Under the pieces are notes generated by a model. That model worked only from the letters and a program-made list of their open reading frames with translations. It searched no databases and was not told the origin of the DNA. Shown here piece after piece: positions 5,414-5,428 of a stretch of DNA of 5,428 nt (within the stretch, counting starts at the first letter, position 1; each line of letters starts with the position of its first letter). Source of the DNA: Sphingomonas bacterium (GTDB lineage: Bacteria > Pseudomonadota > Alphaproteobacteria > Sphingomonadales > Sphingomonadaceae); NCBI GenBank assembly GCA_026785965.1, contig JAJAYY010000221.1, positions 1 to 5,428 on the forward strand. Reading direction: 5' to 3'. The position numbers and the translations under genes were made by a program.

Positions 5414-5428
5414 GCATTAGACTTTGAA

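Overview
The window looks like chromosomal DNA from a sphingomonad-type alphaproteobacterium. That assignment rests on high GC in the core genes, a SleB-like cell wall hydrolase, a compact GFA-fold protein and PGPGW membrane protein of types common in that group, and a dispersed element of about 30 bp that I associate with sphingomonad genomes from memory. No taxon marker such as rRNA is present, so this is an inference.

Layout. Bases 1-855 hold the 3' part of a plus-strand cell wall hydrolase gene with a weak terminator-like hairpin behind it. Next come three minus-strand features: tRNA-Asp(GTC) at 897-973, an AI-2E/PerM-type membrane protein gene at 1090-2247, and tRNA-Leu(CAA) at 2324-2407. 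A 50-nt imperfect stem-loop sits directly behind the membrane protein's stop codon, and a good -35 element precedes tRNA-Asp. Bases 2408-2520 are non-coding and contain three consecutive inverted repeats.

Bases 2521-3231 are the part that stands out. Three degenerate copies of a 30-bp hairpin-forming repeat alternate with two small plus-strand genes: a 110-aa GFA-fold zinc protein and an unrecognised 70-aa protein. GC over 2581-3240 is about 56% by hand count, clearly below the lines I counted in neighbouring genes. This reads as a small accessory islet of repeat-gene-repeat-gene-repeat, set between tRNA-Leu and the 3' end of comM.

Bases 3294-4802 (minus) encode an intact ComM/YifB Mg-chelatase-like AAA+ ATPase. 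A 140-bp divergent spacer follows, then a plus-strand two-helix PGPGW-type membrane protein (4943-5353) with a convincing intrinsic terminator at 5392-5413.

The core genes do not form one pathway. They are independent housekeeping functions: wall turnover, translation, a membrane exporter-like protein, and processing of incoming DNA. I see no defence system, CRISPR array, transposase or integrase. The best candidate for something under-described is the repeat-bounded gene pair.
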